From: Desulfuromusa kysingii
GTDB taxonomy: Bacteria; Desulfobacterota; Desulfuromonadia; Desulfuromonadales; Geopsychrobacteraceae
Length of the DNA: 64,000 nucleotides
Direction: 5' to 3'
NCBI RefSeq assembly: GCF_900107645.1
Contig: NZ_FNQN01000003.1
Location: 124,001-188,000 of the forward strand
In this document: positions 9,127-17,814 of the stretch, in pieces
Numbering within the stretch: position 1 is the first letter of the stretch
Layout of the letters: each line of letters starts with the position of its first letter
Notes under the pieces: generated by a model
The model's database searches: none
What the model was told of the DNA's origin: nothing
Seen by the model: the letters and a program-made list of their open reading frames with translations, nothing else
Position numbers and translations under genes: made by a program

Positions 9127-10428
9127 ATGCATAAAGTTGAAACCAAAACTGTTCTTCCAGCGACACGCCTCCGCGGAGACTTTATCGTCCCCGGAGACAA
9201 GTCCATCTCCCACCGGGCAATTATGTTCGCGTCTTTAGCCCAAGGTGAAAGCCGTATCCGTGGGTTATTGCGTGGTGAAGATTGTCTGTCAACCCTGCAC
9301 GCTTTCAGGTGTCTGGGGGTTGAAGTTAACGACAAAGGGGATGATGAAATAATTATTCAGGGGCGCGGTCTTGATGGTTTGAAAGAGCCTGATGATGTGA
9401 TTGATTGCGGTAATTCAGGCACGACAATGCGTTTGATGTCTGGAATCCTCGCGGCGCAACCTTTTTTTACGATCCTTACAGGAGATCAATATTTGCGTCG
9501 AAGACCCATGGGGAGGGTGATCACCCCGTTAACTTCCATGGGGGCAAAAATCCTCGGTCGGGACGACCATTCAAAAGCCCCGTTGGCGATTGATGGCGGT
9601 GGTTTGGTGGCTGCGGAATACCACTCTCCGATTGCCAGCGCCCAGGTTAAATCGGCAGTTCTCCTCGCCGGGATGCAGGTCGATGGCGTTACGACTGTTT
9701 ATGAACCGCATCTTTCCCGCGATCACAGCGAGAGGATGTTGCGCTATTTTGGTGCTGATCTGGAGTCCTTCTCCGGAGGCACCAGAGTCAAAGGGCGGGT
9801 GGTATTGAGCGGCAAAGAAGTTGATGTCGCAGGTGATATCTCTTCAGCAGCATTTTTTTTGGTGGCAGGGCTGATTGTCCCTGACTCCGAACTATTGTTG
9901 AAAAACGTCGGGGTGAATCCGACTCGCAGTGGGATCATTGATATTTTGCAGCAGATGGGTGGCGCTATTGAGCTGACCAACTTGCGTGAACTCTCCGGTG
10001 AGCCCGTGGCTGATCTCTTGGTCAAGAGTAGCCATTTGCATGGAATAGAAATCGGTGGTGATCTTATTCCCAGAGCGATCGATGAATTTCCGGTTGTCAG
10101 CGTTGCAGCTGCATTTGCTGATGGCGTTACGATAATTCGAGATGCAAAAGAGTTACGGGTTAAAGAGACCGATCGAATCGCAGCTATGTGTGATTGTCTG
10201 GGGTCCTTAGGCGTTGCCATTGAGCCATTGGATGATGGCATGCGTATCGTTGGTGGCAGGAGATTAACCGGAGGCGAAGTGAATTCTTGCGGCGATCATC
10301 GTATTGCTATGAGTATGGCGATCGCCGCCCTGGGAGCGACGACAGCCATAAAGATAGTGGATACCGCTTGTACCGAGACCTCTTTTCCTGGTTTTTGGGA
10401 GCTGTTGACTCGGATCACGGAGAACTGA
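9127..10428 (+). CDS. aroA: 3-phosphoshikimate 1-carboxyvinyltransferase (EPSP synthase)
   Basis: About 433 residues. It transfers enolpyruvyl from PEP to shikimate-3-phosphate, the sixth shikimate step. Key blocks are GDKSISHRAIMFASLA, DCGNSGTTMRLMSGIL, RRRPMGRV, SRDHSERML, DEFPVVSVAAAFADG, KETDRIAAM and CGDHRIAMSMAIAALGA, in the expected order through two similar halves. The ATG at 9127 is preferred to an in-frame GTG at 9118 because AAGGGTGA lies at suitable spacing before it. cmk starts one base after the stop. Confidence 0.96.
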   Translation: MHKVETKTVLPATRLRGDFIVPGDKSISHRAIMFASLAQGESRIRGLLRGEDCLSTLHAFRCLGVEVNDKGDDEIIIQGRGLDGLKEPDDVIDCGNSGTTMRLMSGILAAQPFFTILTGDQYLRRRPMGRVITPLTSMGAKILGRDDHSKAPLAIDGGGLVAAEYHSPIASAQVKSAVLLAGMQVDGVTTVYEPHLSRDHSERMLRYFGADLESFSGGTRVKGRVVLSGKEVDVAGDISSAAFFLVAGLIVPDSELLLKNVGVNPTRSGIIDILQQMGGAIELTNLRELSGEPVADLLVKSSHLHGIEIGGDLIPRAIDEFPVVSVAAAFADGVTIIRDAKELRVKETDRIAAMCDCLGSLGVAIEPLDDGMRIVGGRRLTGGEVNSCGDHRIAMSMAIAALGATTAIKIVDTACTETSFPGFWELLTRITEN

Positions 10429-10429
10429 A

Positions 10430-11119
10430 ATGTTAAAAGAAAAACTGATCATAGCAATTGATGGTCCGTCCGGCGCGGGGAAAAGTACCTTAAGTAAGGC
10501 GTTGGCCAAACAATTTGATTATCTTAATATTGATACCGGTGCGATGTATCGGTCTGTCGCTTTGCTGGTCCAGCAACAGGGGATTGCCTTAGACGATGAG
10601 GGCGCTTTGCAAGAACTTTGCAAAGACCTCTCGATCCGTTTTATCCGGCATCAAGACTCTGAGCAGGTGATCGTGAACGGTGTAGACGTTTCAGCTCAGA
10701 TCCGGACTCCGGAAGTCAGTTTGCTGACGGCGAAAGTTGCCGCGTCTCAAGTTGTCCGTGAAGCGATGGTGAAGCAGCAACGTGAAATGGGGGCTGAGGG
10801 GGGTGTTGTGCTTGAGGGTCGCGATATCGGCACGGTTGTTTTTCCCGATGCAGAGGTTAAGTTTTTTCTGCAGGCAACTGCTGAAGAAAGGGGGCGACGA
10901 CGTTATGAAGAACTCATGGCTAAAGGAAGTGATGTCAACTTAGAACAGACAATTATTGAAGTCAAAGCGCGGGATGCGGCAGACATGGCCCGTACCCATG
11001 CGCCGTTAACCCAGGCAGAAGATGCTGTCGTTATTGATTCAACGCGATTATCGATAGCAGAGGTTCTGGACGAAATGTCTACCATTGTAAGAAAAAAACA
11101 AACAGATAAACGAGAATAA
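10430..11119 (+). CDS. cmk: Cytidylate kinase
   Basis: A 229-residue kinase that phosphorylates CMP and dCMP. The P-loop AIDGPSGAGKSTLSKALA lies at residues about 8-25, DTGAMYRSVALL follows near residue 38, and LEGRDIGTVVFPDAEVKFFL near residue 128 is the family's CMP-site motif. The C-terminal ARDAADMAR segment matches the lid region. It is tightly coupled to aroA upstream and precedes rpsA, an order common in proteobacteria. In many Geobacter-like genomes ispH lies between cmk and rpsA; only 114 non-coding bases are present here. Confidence 0.95.
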   Translation: MLKEKLIIAIDGPSGAGKSTLSKALAKQFDYLNIDTGAMYRSVALLVQQQGIALDDEGALQELCKDLSIRFIRHQDSEQVIVNGVDVSAQIRTPEVSLLTAKVAASQVVREAMVKQQREMGAEGGVVLEGRDIGTVVFPDAEVKFFLQATAEERGRRRYEELMAKGSDVNLEQTIIEVKARDAADMARTHAPLTQAEDAVVIDSTRLSIAEVLDEMSTIVRKKQTDKRE

Positions 11120-11233
11120 CTGCCTGAAAAATATTGGTTTGTTTTTTCACAACGCTTGTGCTAACTTGCGCAGTCTCAAATTGAGTCCGCCGTCGCAAGG
11201 CGTCGGGAAATTCGTAAGGGGGTCACATCTCCA

Positions 11234-12952
11234 ATGGTAGAAGATAAAAACATGCGGGACGAAGAAGAAATGGAATTGCTGGACGGTGAGGAAAGCTTTG
11301 AAGAGCTGCTGAAAGATTATGAGCAGGGCGGCTTTGAACTAAAGCGGAACGATGTCGTTCAAGGGACAATTGTTCAGGTTAACCCTGATTCAGTTGTTGT
11401 CGACGTCGGTTACAAATCAGAAGGAGTTATCTCGCTTCGTGAATTTGCTGACGAAAACGGGGAGATCAACGTCAAAGTTGGTGACGTTTATGATGTCCTG
11501 TTTGGTGGCGGTGAAAGCGATAGCGGCTTGATCGTGCTTTCTAAAGAGAAGGCTGATCGGCAAAAAATCTGGAACTCTCTGGAAGAAGATGCTGTGGTTG
11601 AAGGGCGAATCCTTAGTCGGATTAAAGGTGGTCTTTCGGTCGATATCGGTGTTAATGCTTTCTTGCCGGGTTCTCAGGTTGATCTGCGTCCAGTGCGTAA
11701 TCTGGACAAAGTGATTGGCCAGACTTTTGATTTCAAGATTATCAAGTTGAATAAACGACGTGGTAATATTGTCCTTTCACGGCGCGTTCTGCTTGAAACT
11801 GAACGTGAATCACATCGTAGCAACACTTTAAAAACCCTCGAGGAGGGTCAAGTTGTTGAAGGTGTGGTTAAAAACCTGACAGATTATGGTGCATTTATTG
11901 ACCTTGGTGGTATTGATGGTCTTTTGCACATTACTGATATGTCTTGGGGTCGGGTTAAGCATCCCTCAGATATTCTTGCTGTTGGTGACAAAATCAATGT
12001 CAAGATTCTCAAGTTTGATAAAGAGAAGGAACGTGTTTCTCTGGGTCTGAAGCAGATTGCCCCTGATCCATGGTTGGATGTTGCCAGCAAGTACCCGATC
12101 AGTGCCAAGGTGACTGGTAAGGTTGTCAGTTTGACTGATTACGGTGCATTTATCGAACTTGAAGAAGGTGTTGAAGGTTTGATTCATGTCTCTGAAATGA
12201 GCTGGACCAAACGCGTCAAGCATCCAAGTAAAGTTCTCGCTATTGGCGATGATGTCGAATCAATTGTCTTGGCACTTGATACTGATAACCGGCGTATCTC
12301 TTTGGGTCTGAAGCAAATTGAACCGAACCCATGGGATGTTATCGGCGAAAAATTCCCGATCGGTACTATCATTGAAGGTCAAGTTAAGAATATTACCGAT
12401 TTCGGTATTTTTGTCGGTGTAGACGAAGGGATTGATGGCTTAGTTCATATCTCTGATCTTTCATGGACCAAGCGGATCAAGCATCCGTCTGAAGTCTATA
12501 AAAAAGGTGATCTGGTTAAAGCGGTTGTCTTGAATATCGATCGTGAAAATGAACGTTTCTCTCTTGGTTTGAAACAATTAAGTCTTGATCCATGGGAGAG
12601 TGTACCGACTCGTTACGCTCGTGGAACTATCGTGAAGGGGAAAGTCACCTCCATCACTGATTTTGGTATCTTTATTGAGCTTGAAGAAGGTATCGAAGGC
12701 TTGATTCATGTTTCAGAATTGAGCAAAGAGAAGATCGACAGTCCAAAAGACTTCACCGAAGTTGGTGCAGAACTTGAGGCTGGTGTTCTTCAGGTTGATA
12801 CGGTTGACCGAAAAATTGCCCTATCAATCAAGAATCTCGATGTCCAAAAAGAAAAAGCAGAAGTCAACGAATTCATGGGTGCACAAAAAACAGCAACATC
12901 AAATCTTGGTGATTTACTCCAAGGTGCCGTGGGTCGTAAGTCAGAAGACTAA
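11234..12952 (+). CDS. rpsA: 30S ribosomal protein S1
   Basis: A 572-residue protein with six S1 RNA-binding domains, the full proteobacterial number. Domains 1 and 2 are divergent (DVVQGTIVQVNPDSVVVDVG and DAVVEGRILSRIKGGLSVDI), as expected for the ribosome-binding part. Domains 3-6 are typical (VVEGVVKNLTDYGAFIDLGG and three more, each followed by an IHVSE/IHISD block and KHPS). An acidic N-terminal extension precedes them. S1 captures mRNA on the 30S subunit. An AGGGGGT site lies about 11 bases before the ATG. A strong hairpin terminator follows the stop codon. Confidence 0.97.
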   Translation: MVEDKNMRDEEEMELLDGEESFEELLKDYEQGGFELKRNDVVQGTIVQVNPDSVVVDVGYKSEGVISLREFADENGEINVKVGDVYDVLFGGGESDSGLIVLSKEKADRQKIWNSLEEDAVVEGRILSRIKGGLSVDIGVNAFLPGSQVDLRPVRNLDKVIGQTFDFKIIKLNKRRGNIVLSRRVLLETERESHRSNTLKTLEEGQVVEGVVKNLTDYGAFIDLGGIDGLLHITDMSWGRVKHPSDILAVGDKINVKILKFDKEKERVSLGLKQIAPDPWLDVASKYPISAKVTGKVVSLTDYGAFIELEEGVEGLIHVSEMSWTKRVKHPSKVLAIGDDVESIVLALDTDNRRISLGLKQIEPNPWDVIGEKFPIGTIIEGQVKNITDFGIFVGVDEGIDGLVHISDLSWTKRIKHPSEVYKKGDLVKAVVLNIDRENERFSLGLKQLSLDPWESVPTRYARGTIVKGKVTSITDFGIFIELEEGIEGLIHVSELSKEKIDSPKDFTEVGAELEAGVLQVDTVDRKIALSIKNLDVQKEKAEVNEFMGAQKTATSNLGDLLQGAVGRKSED

Positions 12953-12972
12953 ACTGTTGATAAACATAAACA

Positions 12973-13002
12973 GGGGCTCCTGCATGCTGGAGCCCCTTTT
13001 TT
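12973..13002 (+). terminator. Rho-independent terminator after rpsA, overlapping the sppA leader
   Basis: Perfect 8-base stem GGGGCTCC (12973-12980) with GGAGCCCC (12989-12996), an 8-base loop, then six T. It ends one base before the sppA ATG. The 3' arm contains GGAG, the only plausible Shine-Dalgarno sequence for sppA at 13004. Confidence 0.88.
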
Positions 13003-13003
13003 A

Positions 13004-13900
13004 ATGGTTAAAATGAAAAAACATCCTTTTATATTTGCAACTTTGACCGTTGTTGGAATCTTTCTTTTCTTTCTTCTGGTTGTTTTTTCTGCCGGCTTCC
13101 TCCGTTCTGGTTCAGTTGTCTCTGTGGGTAACAAAATTGGTGTTCTGGAAGTCGAAGGGACGATTGTTGATTCCCGGTTGCTGGTCGAACAAATTCTCAA
13201 CTATCGTGAGCGGAACAATATTAAAGCGGTGGTTGTTAGGATTGATTCACCGGGTGGCGGGGTGGGACCATCACAAGAAATTTATGCTGAATTAAAAAAA
13301 CTTGCTGACGTCAAGCCTCTTATCATTTCGATGGGTTCTGTCGCTGCGTCAGGAGGCTATTATCTCGCGGTTGCAGGGGATAAAATCTTTGCAAATCCGG
13401 GAACTATCACTGGCAGCATCGGGGTGATCATGTCTTTTCCTAACTATCAAGATCTAATGGGAAAGGTCGGTATTCATACTGAAGTTGTTAAAAGTGGAAC
13501 ATTTAAAGACATAGGTTCTTCTAGCCGGGAATTTACCGCGGCAGATAGAGAATTGCTGCAGCGAATGATTGATGATGTTCATCTCCAGTTTGTTGAAGCA
13601 ATCAGCGTAGGTCGAAAAATGTCATTGGCAGATCTGCAACCTTATGTCGATGGACGAATTTTTACCGGTCGGCAAGCAAAAGCTCTTGGTTTAATTGATG
13701 AACTCGGCACGTTTCATGATGCTGTTCAGTATGCTGCCAAAACTGCCGGCATTGATGATGACCCTGATCTCGTCTACCCTGATCCGGTAAAAATGGATTT
13801 TATTGATCGCTATTTACAGGGTGCTGTGAGTCATTTTTTAGGGATTAATCTCGCGACAAAAAGGCTAATTGGACCACAGTATCTTTTGCTGAACTATTGA
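13004..13900 (+). CDS. sppA: Signal peptide peptidase SppA (short form)
   Basis: A 298-residue membrane-anchored serine protease of the 36K SppA type. A single N-terminal membrane helix spans about residues 10-32. The catalytic serine lies in GSVAASGGYYLA and the lysine in SGTFKDIGSSSREFT, as in bacterial SppA; RIDSPGGGVGPSQEIYAEL gives the oxyanion glycine motif. It degrades leftover signal peptides in the membrane. An alternative ATG lies at 13013 but has no ribosome site. The usual start depends on GGAG inside the upstream terminator hairpin, so translation may need readthrough from rpsA or melting of the stem. Confidence 0.93.
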   Translation: MVKMKKHPFIFATLTVVGIFLFFLLVVFSAGFLRSGSVVSVGNKIGVLEVEGTIVDSRLLVEQILNYRERNNIKAVVVRIDSPGGGVGPSQEIYAELKKLADVKPLIISMGSVAASGGYYLAVAGDKIFANPGTITGSIGVIMSFPNYQDLMGKVGIHTEVVKSGTFKDIGSSSREFTAADRELLQRMIDDVHLQFVEAISVGRKMSLADLQPYVDGRIFTGRQAKALGLIDELGTFHDAVQYAAKTAGIDDDPDLVYPDPVKMDFIDRYLQGAVSHFLGINLATKRLIGPQYLLLNY

Positions 13901-13932
13901 TATTTTGTATTTAATATGCGTGGAAGGTAACG

Positions 13933-14211
13933 ATGACTAAAAGTGAATTGATTGAACAACTTTCAGAGTCGCACGAAATTCTGAATAAAAAAGATGCCGA
14001 AACTGTCATAAACCTTATATTCGGTGGAATAGGCAAGGCGTTGGCGCAAGGGGACCGTGTCGAAATCCGTGGGTTTGGTTCTTTTTCTGTTCGTGAACGT
14101 GATGCCCGAGAGGCAAGAAATCCTAAGAGTGGTGAATTGGTTCAGATTCCATCACGGAAGACACCATTTTTTAAAACCGGTAAAGATCTTCGTGACCGGG
14201 TTGATGAGTAG
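13933..14211 (+). CDS. ihfB: Integration host factor beta subunit (HU/IHF family)
   Basis: A 92-residue DNA-bending protein. It has the family features MTKSELIEQL at the N-terminus, the VEIRGFGSFSVRERDAR core, and the arm segment ARNPKSGE followed by IPSRKTPFFKTGKDLRD. The position behind rpsA matches ihfB in many proteobacteria, and the GFGSFSVRER and RNPKSGE details favour IHF beta over HU. As a heterodimer with IHF alpha it bends DNA sharply at promoters and recombination sites. An AAGGTAACG ribosome site precedes the ATG. A terminator follows. Confidence 0.9.
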   Translation: MTKSELIEQLSESHEILNKKDAETVINLIFGGIGKALAQGDRVEIRGFGSFSVRERDAREARNPKSGELVQIPSRKTPFFKTGKDLRDRVDE

Positions 14212-14238
14212 TCTGAAGTAAGACGAAGATATAAAAAA

Positions 14239-14268
14239 AGGCTCTGAAATAGTTTCAGAGCCTTTTTT
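14239..14268 (+). terminator. Rho-independent terminator after ihfB
   Basis: An 11-base stem AGGCTCTGAAA (14239-14249) with TTTCAGAGCCT (14253-14263), a 3-base loop and a T-run. An A-run before the stem means it could also work on the opposite strand. Confidence 0.92.
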
Positions 14269-14537
14269 GTGAAATGTTTCCAGGGTGCCGGTATGATTCT
14301 TTACAAATGACCTGAACAAAAAATTTGTCGCCGGAAAAAATATTAGACGTCCTACTCATGGGCAGGCTTGCACACAATTTTTTCACGTCATGACAGGCCA
14401 GTAAAAACGTTGGTCAAGGACTCAGAATCAATTCGCACACCCCAGAAATTCAAAGAACTAAAATATGGTTCTATAGTAACAAGTTTCTGTCGTGAGTCAA
14501 GGAAAAGTTAGATTTATTAAATGCTATATCAGAATAC
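14269..14537. other. Intergenic stretch between ihfB terminator and the pseudouridine synthase
   Basis: About 270 bases without a convincing gene, tRNA or riboswitch. A weak promoter-like pair for the next operon may be TTCAAA and TATAGT with 17 bases between, around 14450-14478. Nothing else could be supported. Confidence 0.4.
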
Positions 14538-15482
14538 ATGGAACCCAGCCTTATGAAATGGATCATCCACAGATTGCAGGTTCCTCGTGAGCATATCAAT
14601 CTCAGACTTGATCAGTATTTAGCTGACGCTGCGATCGGGTTATCCCGGACACAGGCTAAAAAGATCATCGACCTCGGGGGTGTTCATATCGATGGTCGCA
14701 GAGTTCGAAACTGTTCGACCTCCCCGCAACCTGGTCATTTAATCGAAGTCTATATTGATCAACTGCCGTTAGATCCGTATCGAATTGCCGAGAGCGATAT
14801 TCTGTTTCAGGATGATTTTATCATTGTCTTAAACAAGCCGGCACTGGTCGATACGCAACCAACCCATGCCAGGTTTAAGGGGACCGTATTTGAGGCGCTG
14901 CAATGGCATTTGCGAGATCCTTTTCGTCCGCATCAAAAACCCGAGATCGGTATGATCCAGCGGCTGGACAGGGGAACTTCAGGCGTTATTGTCTTTTCTA
15001 TTCATCCACGTTCACATAAAGAGATGACCCGTATTTTTCTGGAGCATGAAGTCAAGAAGGAGTATCTTGCTTTGGTCCATGGAACTCCTGCCGTTCAACA
15101 AGGAGAAATTCGATCTTTTTTGGCTCGATCCAGAAAAGAAAACCGGGTTAAATCCGTTGAAAAAGGGGGGAAAGAGGCGATTACTCGATATCAATTGGTG
15201 GAATCCTTTTCGGCAAACTACTCATTGTTGAATGTCGAGATATTAACAGGACGTTCGCATCAGATACGAGCGCATATGTCTGAATCCAGTTGGCCTTTAG
15301 TTGGGGATAAACGCTATGGCGGCGCAGATGAAATTTCTGGCGTTAAAATACAACGGCCCTTGCTACATGCTGAAAAACTTGCTTTTCGGCATCCGGTGCT
15401 GAACCGTGATATGATCTTTTCGGTTCCGGTACCTGATGATTTTCATAACATTTTGACGAGGCTTAGGAGGGCTAACGGATGA
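14538..15482 (+). CDS. RluA/RluD-family pseudouridine synthase
   Basis: A 314-residue RNA-modifying enzyme. Residues about 12-75 form an S4 RNA-binding domain (NLRLDQYLADAAIGLSRTQA, then VHIDGRRV). The catalytic domain carries IQRLDRGTSGVIVFS with the catalytic aspartate near residue 140, and the later LTGRSHQIRAHM and GDKRYGG blocks. These enzymes convert uridines in 23S rRNA or tRNA to pseudouridine; the exact target cannot be read. An alternative start is the ATG at 14553. It overlaps lgt by four bases, so it heads a three-gene operon. Confidence 0.9.
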   Translation: MEPSLMKWIIHRLQVPREHINLRLDQYLADAAIGLSRTQAKKIIDLGGVHIDGRRVRNCSTSPQPGHLIEVYIDQLPLDPYRIAESDILFQDDFIIVLNKPALVDTQPTHARFKGTVFEALQWHLRDPFRPHQKPEIGMIQRLDRGTSGVIVFSIHPRSHKEMTRIFLEHEVKKEYLALVHGTPAVQQGEIRSFLARSRKENRVKSVEKGGKEAITRYQLVESFSANYSLLNVEILTGRSHQIRAHMSESSWPLVGDKRYGGADEISGVKIQRPLLHAEKLAFRHPVLNRDMIFSVPVPDDFHNILTRLRRANG

Positions 15483-16258
15483 ATTTTCCCCATATTGACC
15501 CGGTAATATTCAGTCTTGGACCGCTTGCCGTCCGTTGGTATGGAATGATGTATCTGCTTGGATTTTTGGGCGGATATTTAATGATGTGTCATATCGTTCG
15601 GCTGCGCGACATGCCGATCAAAAAAGAGGTCATTTCCGATTTATTATTTTATGCGGTGTTGGGCGTCGTCTTTGGTGGTCGTCTTGGATATACCCTATTC
15701 TATAATACAGAGTACTACCTCCATCATCCTCTGAAAATCCTTTTTGTCTGGGAAGGGGGGATGAGTTTTCATGGTGGTCTGATCGGGGTTTTCATCGTAT
15801 TACTGATATTCTGTCGGGTTCGTCATCTGGATCTTATTTTGGTCGCTGACTTAGTTGTTGCTGCCGTGCCTATTGGGCTTTTCTTTGGCCGAATTGGCAA
15901 CTTTATCAATTCTGAGCTCTGGGGGAGGGTGACAGATCTTCCGTGGGGGGTCGTTTTTCCGCATGGTGGACCTTTGCCGCGGCACCCCAGTCAACTTTAT
16001 GAAGCCGGTCTTGAAGGTCTATTTCTGTTTGTGATGATTTATCTATTGCATCGAAATAATGCTGCACGTGGCATTCCTGTTTTTAGTTTCCTTTTTATGT
16101 ATGGACTGTTTCGTTTTATCATAGAGTTTGTCAGGCAACCTGATGAACAACTTGGGTTTCTCTGGTGGGGGGCGACTATGGGGCAATTGTTGTCAACCCC
16201 GATGATTCTTATCGGGTTGACCGGATTGGTTTACTTTTGCAAAAGGGGTAAGTCTTGA
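15479..16258 (+). CDS. lgt: Prolipoprotein diacylglyceryl transferase
   Basis: A 259-residue inner-membrane enzyme that attaches diacylglycerol from phosphatidylglycerol to the lipobox cysteine of prolipoproteins. Several membrane helices are visible. Signatures are AVRWYGMMYLLGF, the MSFHGGLIGV segment with the essential histidine, and the FGRIGNFINSELWGR Lgt signature with its catalytic arginine; HPSQLYEA follows. Several lipoprotein genes in this window (21.6, 23.3 and 24.1 kb) would be substrates. It shares four bases with each neighbour. Confidence 0.96.
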   Translation: MNFPHIDPVIFSLGPLAVRWYGMMYLLGFLGGYLMMCHIVRLRDMPIKKEVISDLLFYAVLGVVFGGRLGYTLFYNTEYYLHHPLKILFVWEGGMSFHGGLIGVFIVLLIFCRVRHLDLILVADLVVAAVPIGLFFGRIGNFINSELWGRVTDLPWGVVFPHGGPLPRHPSQLYEAGLEGLFLFVMIYLLHRNNAARGIPVFSFLFMYGLFRFIIEFVRQPDEQLGFLWWGATMGQLLSTPMILIGLTGLVYFCKRGKS

Positions 16259-16881
16259 GTCGAATCGAAGCGGTCATCTTTGATTGTGACGGGGTCATGT
16301 TTGAAAGTCGTCGGGCGAATCTTGCCTATTACAATCGAATTCTGAAAGAGTTTTCCTATCCGCTGGTTTCTGCTGACCAAACCGAGCGGGCTCAGTTGTG
16401 CCATACTGCGAGTTCCCCCGATGTTTTGTCTGAACTTATGCGCGATAATGATTTAGTCCCTGCTCTTAGGTTTGCGGCGACTTTAGACTATCGTGAATTT
16501 ATTCCTCAGATGGAACCTGAACCCCATTTGACTGAACTTTTAACCCAGCTTAGAAACGACTATCCACTGGCGATTGCAACCAATCGGGGCAAAAGCATTC
16601 TGTCGATTCTGGATCATTTCGATCTGCATAGGTTTTTCTCTTCTGTTGTCACCAGCCATGACGTTGAACGGCCTAAACCGGCACCAGACATGTTGTTGCT
16701 TGCGGCAAGTTATCTTGATATTGCCCCTGAAAATTGTCTTTTTATCGGTGATTCAGTGCTGGATAAAGCTGCCGCGGCCGCTGCTGGGATGCTGTTTGCT
16801 GGATATGGAGGGGTGTCTGGTATGATCACCCTGTCCAGCCATCATGACTGTTTGGAATACTTCGTGGGGCGCGCAAAATAA
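16255..16881 (+). CDS. HAD-superfamily hydrolase (phosphoglycolate phosphatase-like)
   Basis: A 208-residue haloacid-dehalogenase phosphatase. Motif I is FDCDGVMFESR with the nucleophile and acid aspartates near residues 9 and 11; motif II is IATNRGKS; motif III includes KPAPDM; motif IV is FIGDSVLD. A helical cap lies between motifs I and II (about 18-90). The fold and length suit phosphoglycolate phosphatase or a small sugar phosphatase, but the substrate is not readable. It starts with TTG overlapping the lgt stop and has an AAAGGGGTAAG ribosome site. It is the last gene of the operon and faces the signalling operon. Confidence 0.82.
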   Translation: MSRIEAVIFDCDGVMFESRRANLAYYNRILKEFSYPLVSADQTERAQLCHTASSPDVLSELMRDNDLVPALRFAATLDYREFIPQMEPEPHLTELLTQLRNDYPLAIATNRGKSILSILDHFDLHRFFSSVVTSHDVERPKPAPDMLLLAASYLDIAPENCLFIGDSVLDKAAAAAAGMLFAGYGGVSGMITLSSHHDCLEYFVGRAK

Positions 16882-16929
16882 TGTGTAGCGTCGACCTGAA
16901 TGGCAACCTAAAGAGTTGTCCTGCTGGGG

Positions 16930-17352
16930 TTAATTAAGAGATTTGGTGATTTCTAAAACGTTGCCGTCTTCTTTTCTAATATATCGGACCTGATCCATTA
17001 ATTTGTGAATGATCTGAATTCCGCGCCCCCCTTCATCACAGCTCTGTGCTTTCTTTTGAGAGAGTGTTTCAAGATCAAAACCCTGCCCATGATCGAAAAC
17101 TCTGATAATGAGATCTCGATCAGAGGCAGTTATTGTCACTCTGACTTCTTTGTCCGGATCACTGTTGTTGGCATGGCATATTGCGTTTGCCAGAGCTTCT
17201 GTTAGTACCAGGTTCAGATGATAGGCAAGCTCACGGCGGTTTCCAAGGTAGCCCTTCAGGGAATACGCGATACTTTCGCCTATGCGCCCAACCATCCCTA
17301 GATACTTGGTTTGATTCGGAACAGTTATGTCAATGATCACCTGTTTTGACAT
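16930..17352 (-). CDS. RsbW-like anti-sigma factor / serine kinase
   Basis: A 140-residue HATPase_c_2 protein. The N-box is visible in LTEALANAICHAN (about 49-61), the G1-type motif in FDHGQGFD, and a glycine-rich lid in EGGRGIQII. Members bind a sigma factor or other target and phosphorylate a STAS antagonist on serine. The STAS gene is 22 bases upstream on the same strand, and the PP2C phosphatase lies before that, giving the complete kinase/antagonist/phosphatase set. No sigma factor gene is adjacent, so the output of the switch is unknown. Confidence 0.88.
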   Translation of the reverse strand: MSKQVIIDITVPNQTKYLGMVGRIGESIAYSLKGYLGNRRELAYHLNLVLTEALANAICHANNSDPDKEVRVTITASDRDLIIRVFDHGQGFDLETLSQKKAQSCDEGGRGIQIIHKLMDQVRYIRKEDGNVLEITKSLN

Positions 17353-17374
17353 TTACGTCTCTCTGGAAGTGCCT

Positions 17375-17716
17375 CTATGCTTGATAGCTGGCAGATGCTT
17401 CTTCTTGAGTGGAGAAGATCTCAAAAACCCGATGGAGTCGTGTTAGTTCAAACATGGAACGAACTTGCGGTTGAAGACTGCATAGTTTGAGGCTCCCTTC
17501 GCGGGCACTAGCATTTTTAAAACCAGAAACAAGAGCACCGAGACCGGATGAATCAATAAAACGGACTTTACTCAAGTCGATGACAAGGTTGCATTTACCT
17601 TCATCAAATAGTTGTAACATTTTCTCCTTCAGATCGCCGCTGTTATGGGCATCCATTCGCTCTTCTTCTACACCAATGATGACAATATCGCCTTGTTCGG
17701 TCATATTCAGCTGCAT
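17375..17716 (-). CDS. STAS-domain anti-anti-sigma factor
   Basis: A 113-residue single STAS domain. The motif FIDSSGLGALVSGF near residues 50-63 has the DSSGL pattern in which the second serine is the phosphorylation site of SpoIIAA/RsbV proteins. In the standard model the dephosphorylated form binds the RsbW-like kinase and frees its target. It is preceded on its strand by a 98-base gap that may hold its own promoter, then the PP2C gene. Confidence 0.9.
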   Translation of the reverse strand: MQLNMTEQGDIVIIGVEEERMDAHNSGDLKEKMLQLFDEGKCNLVIDLSKVRFIDSSGLGALVSGFKNASAREGSLKLCSLQPQVRSMFELTRLHRVFEIFSTQEEASASYQA

Positions 17717-17814
17717 GAAACTCTCCTTGCTTAGGTTCAGTTTAGGGTGTTGATACCACTTTTTTATTGTACGCTTTTAGACATCATACTGATTTGAAAA
17801 ATTGTAATTGGTGC

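Noticed and set aside
9744-10241. 165-codon open frame antisense to aroA
   Set aside because: It lies wholly inside aroA, has no family pattern or ribosome site, and mirrors the codon structure of the real gene.
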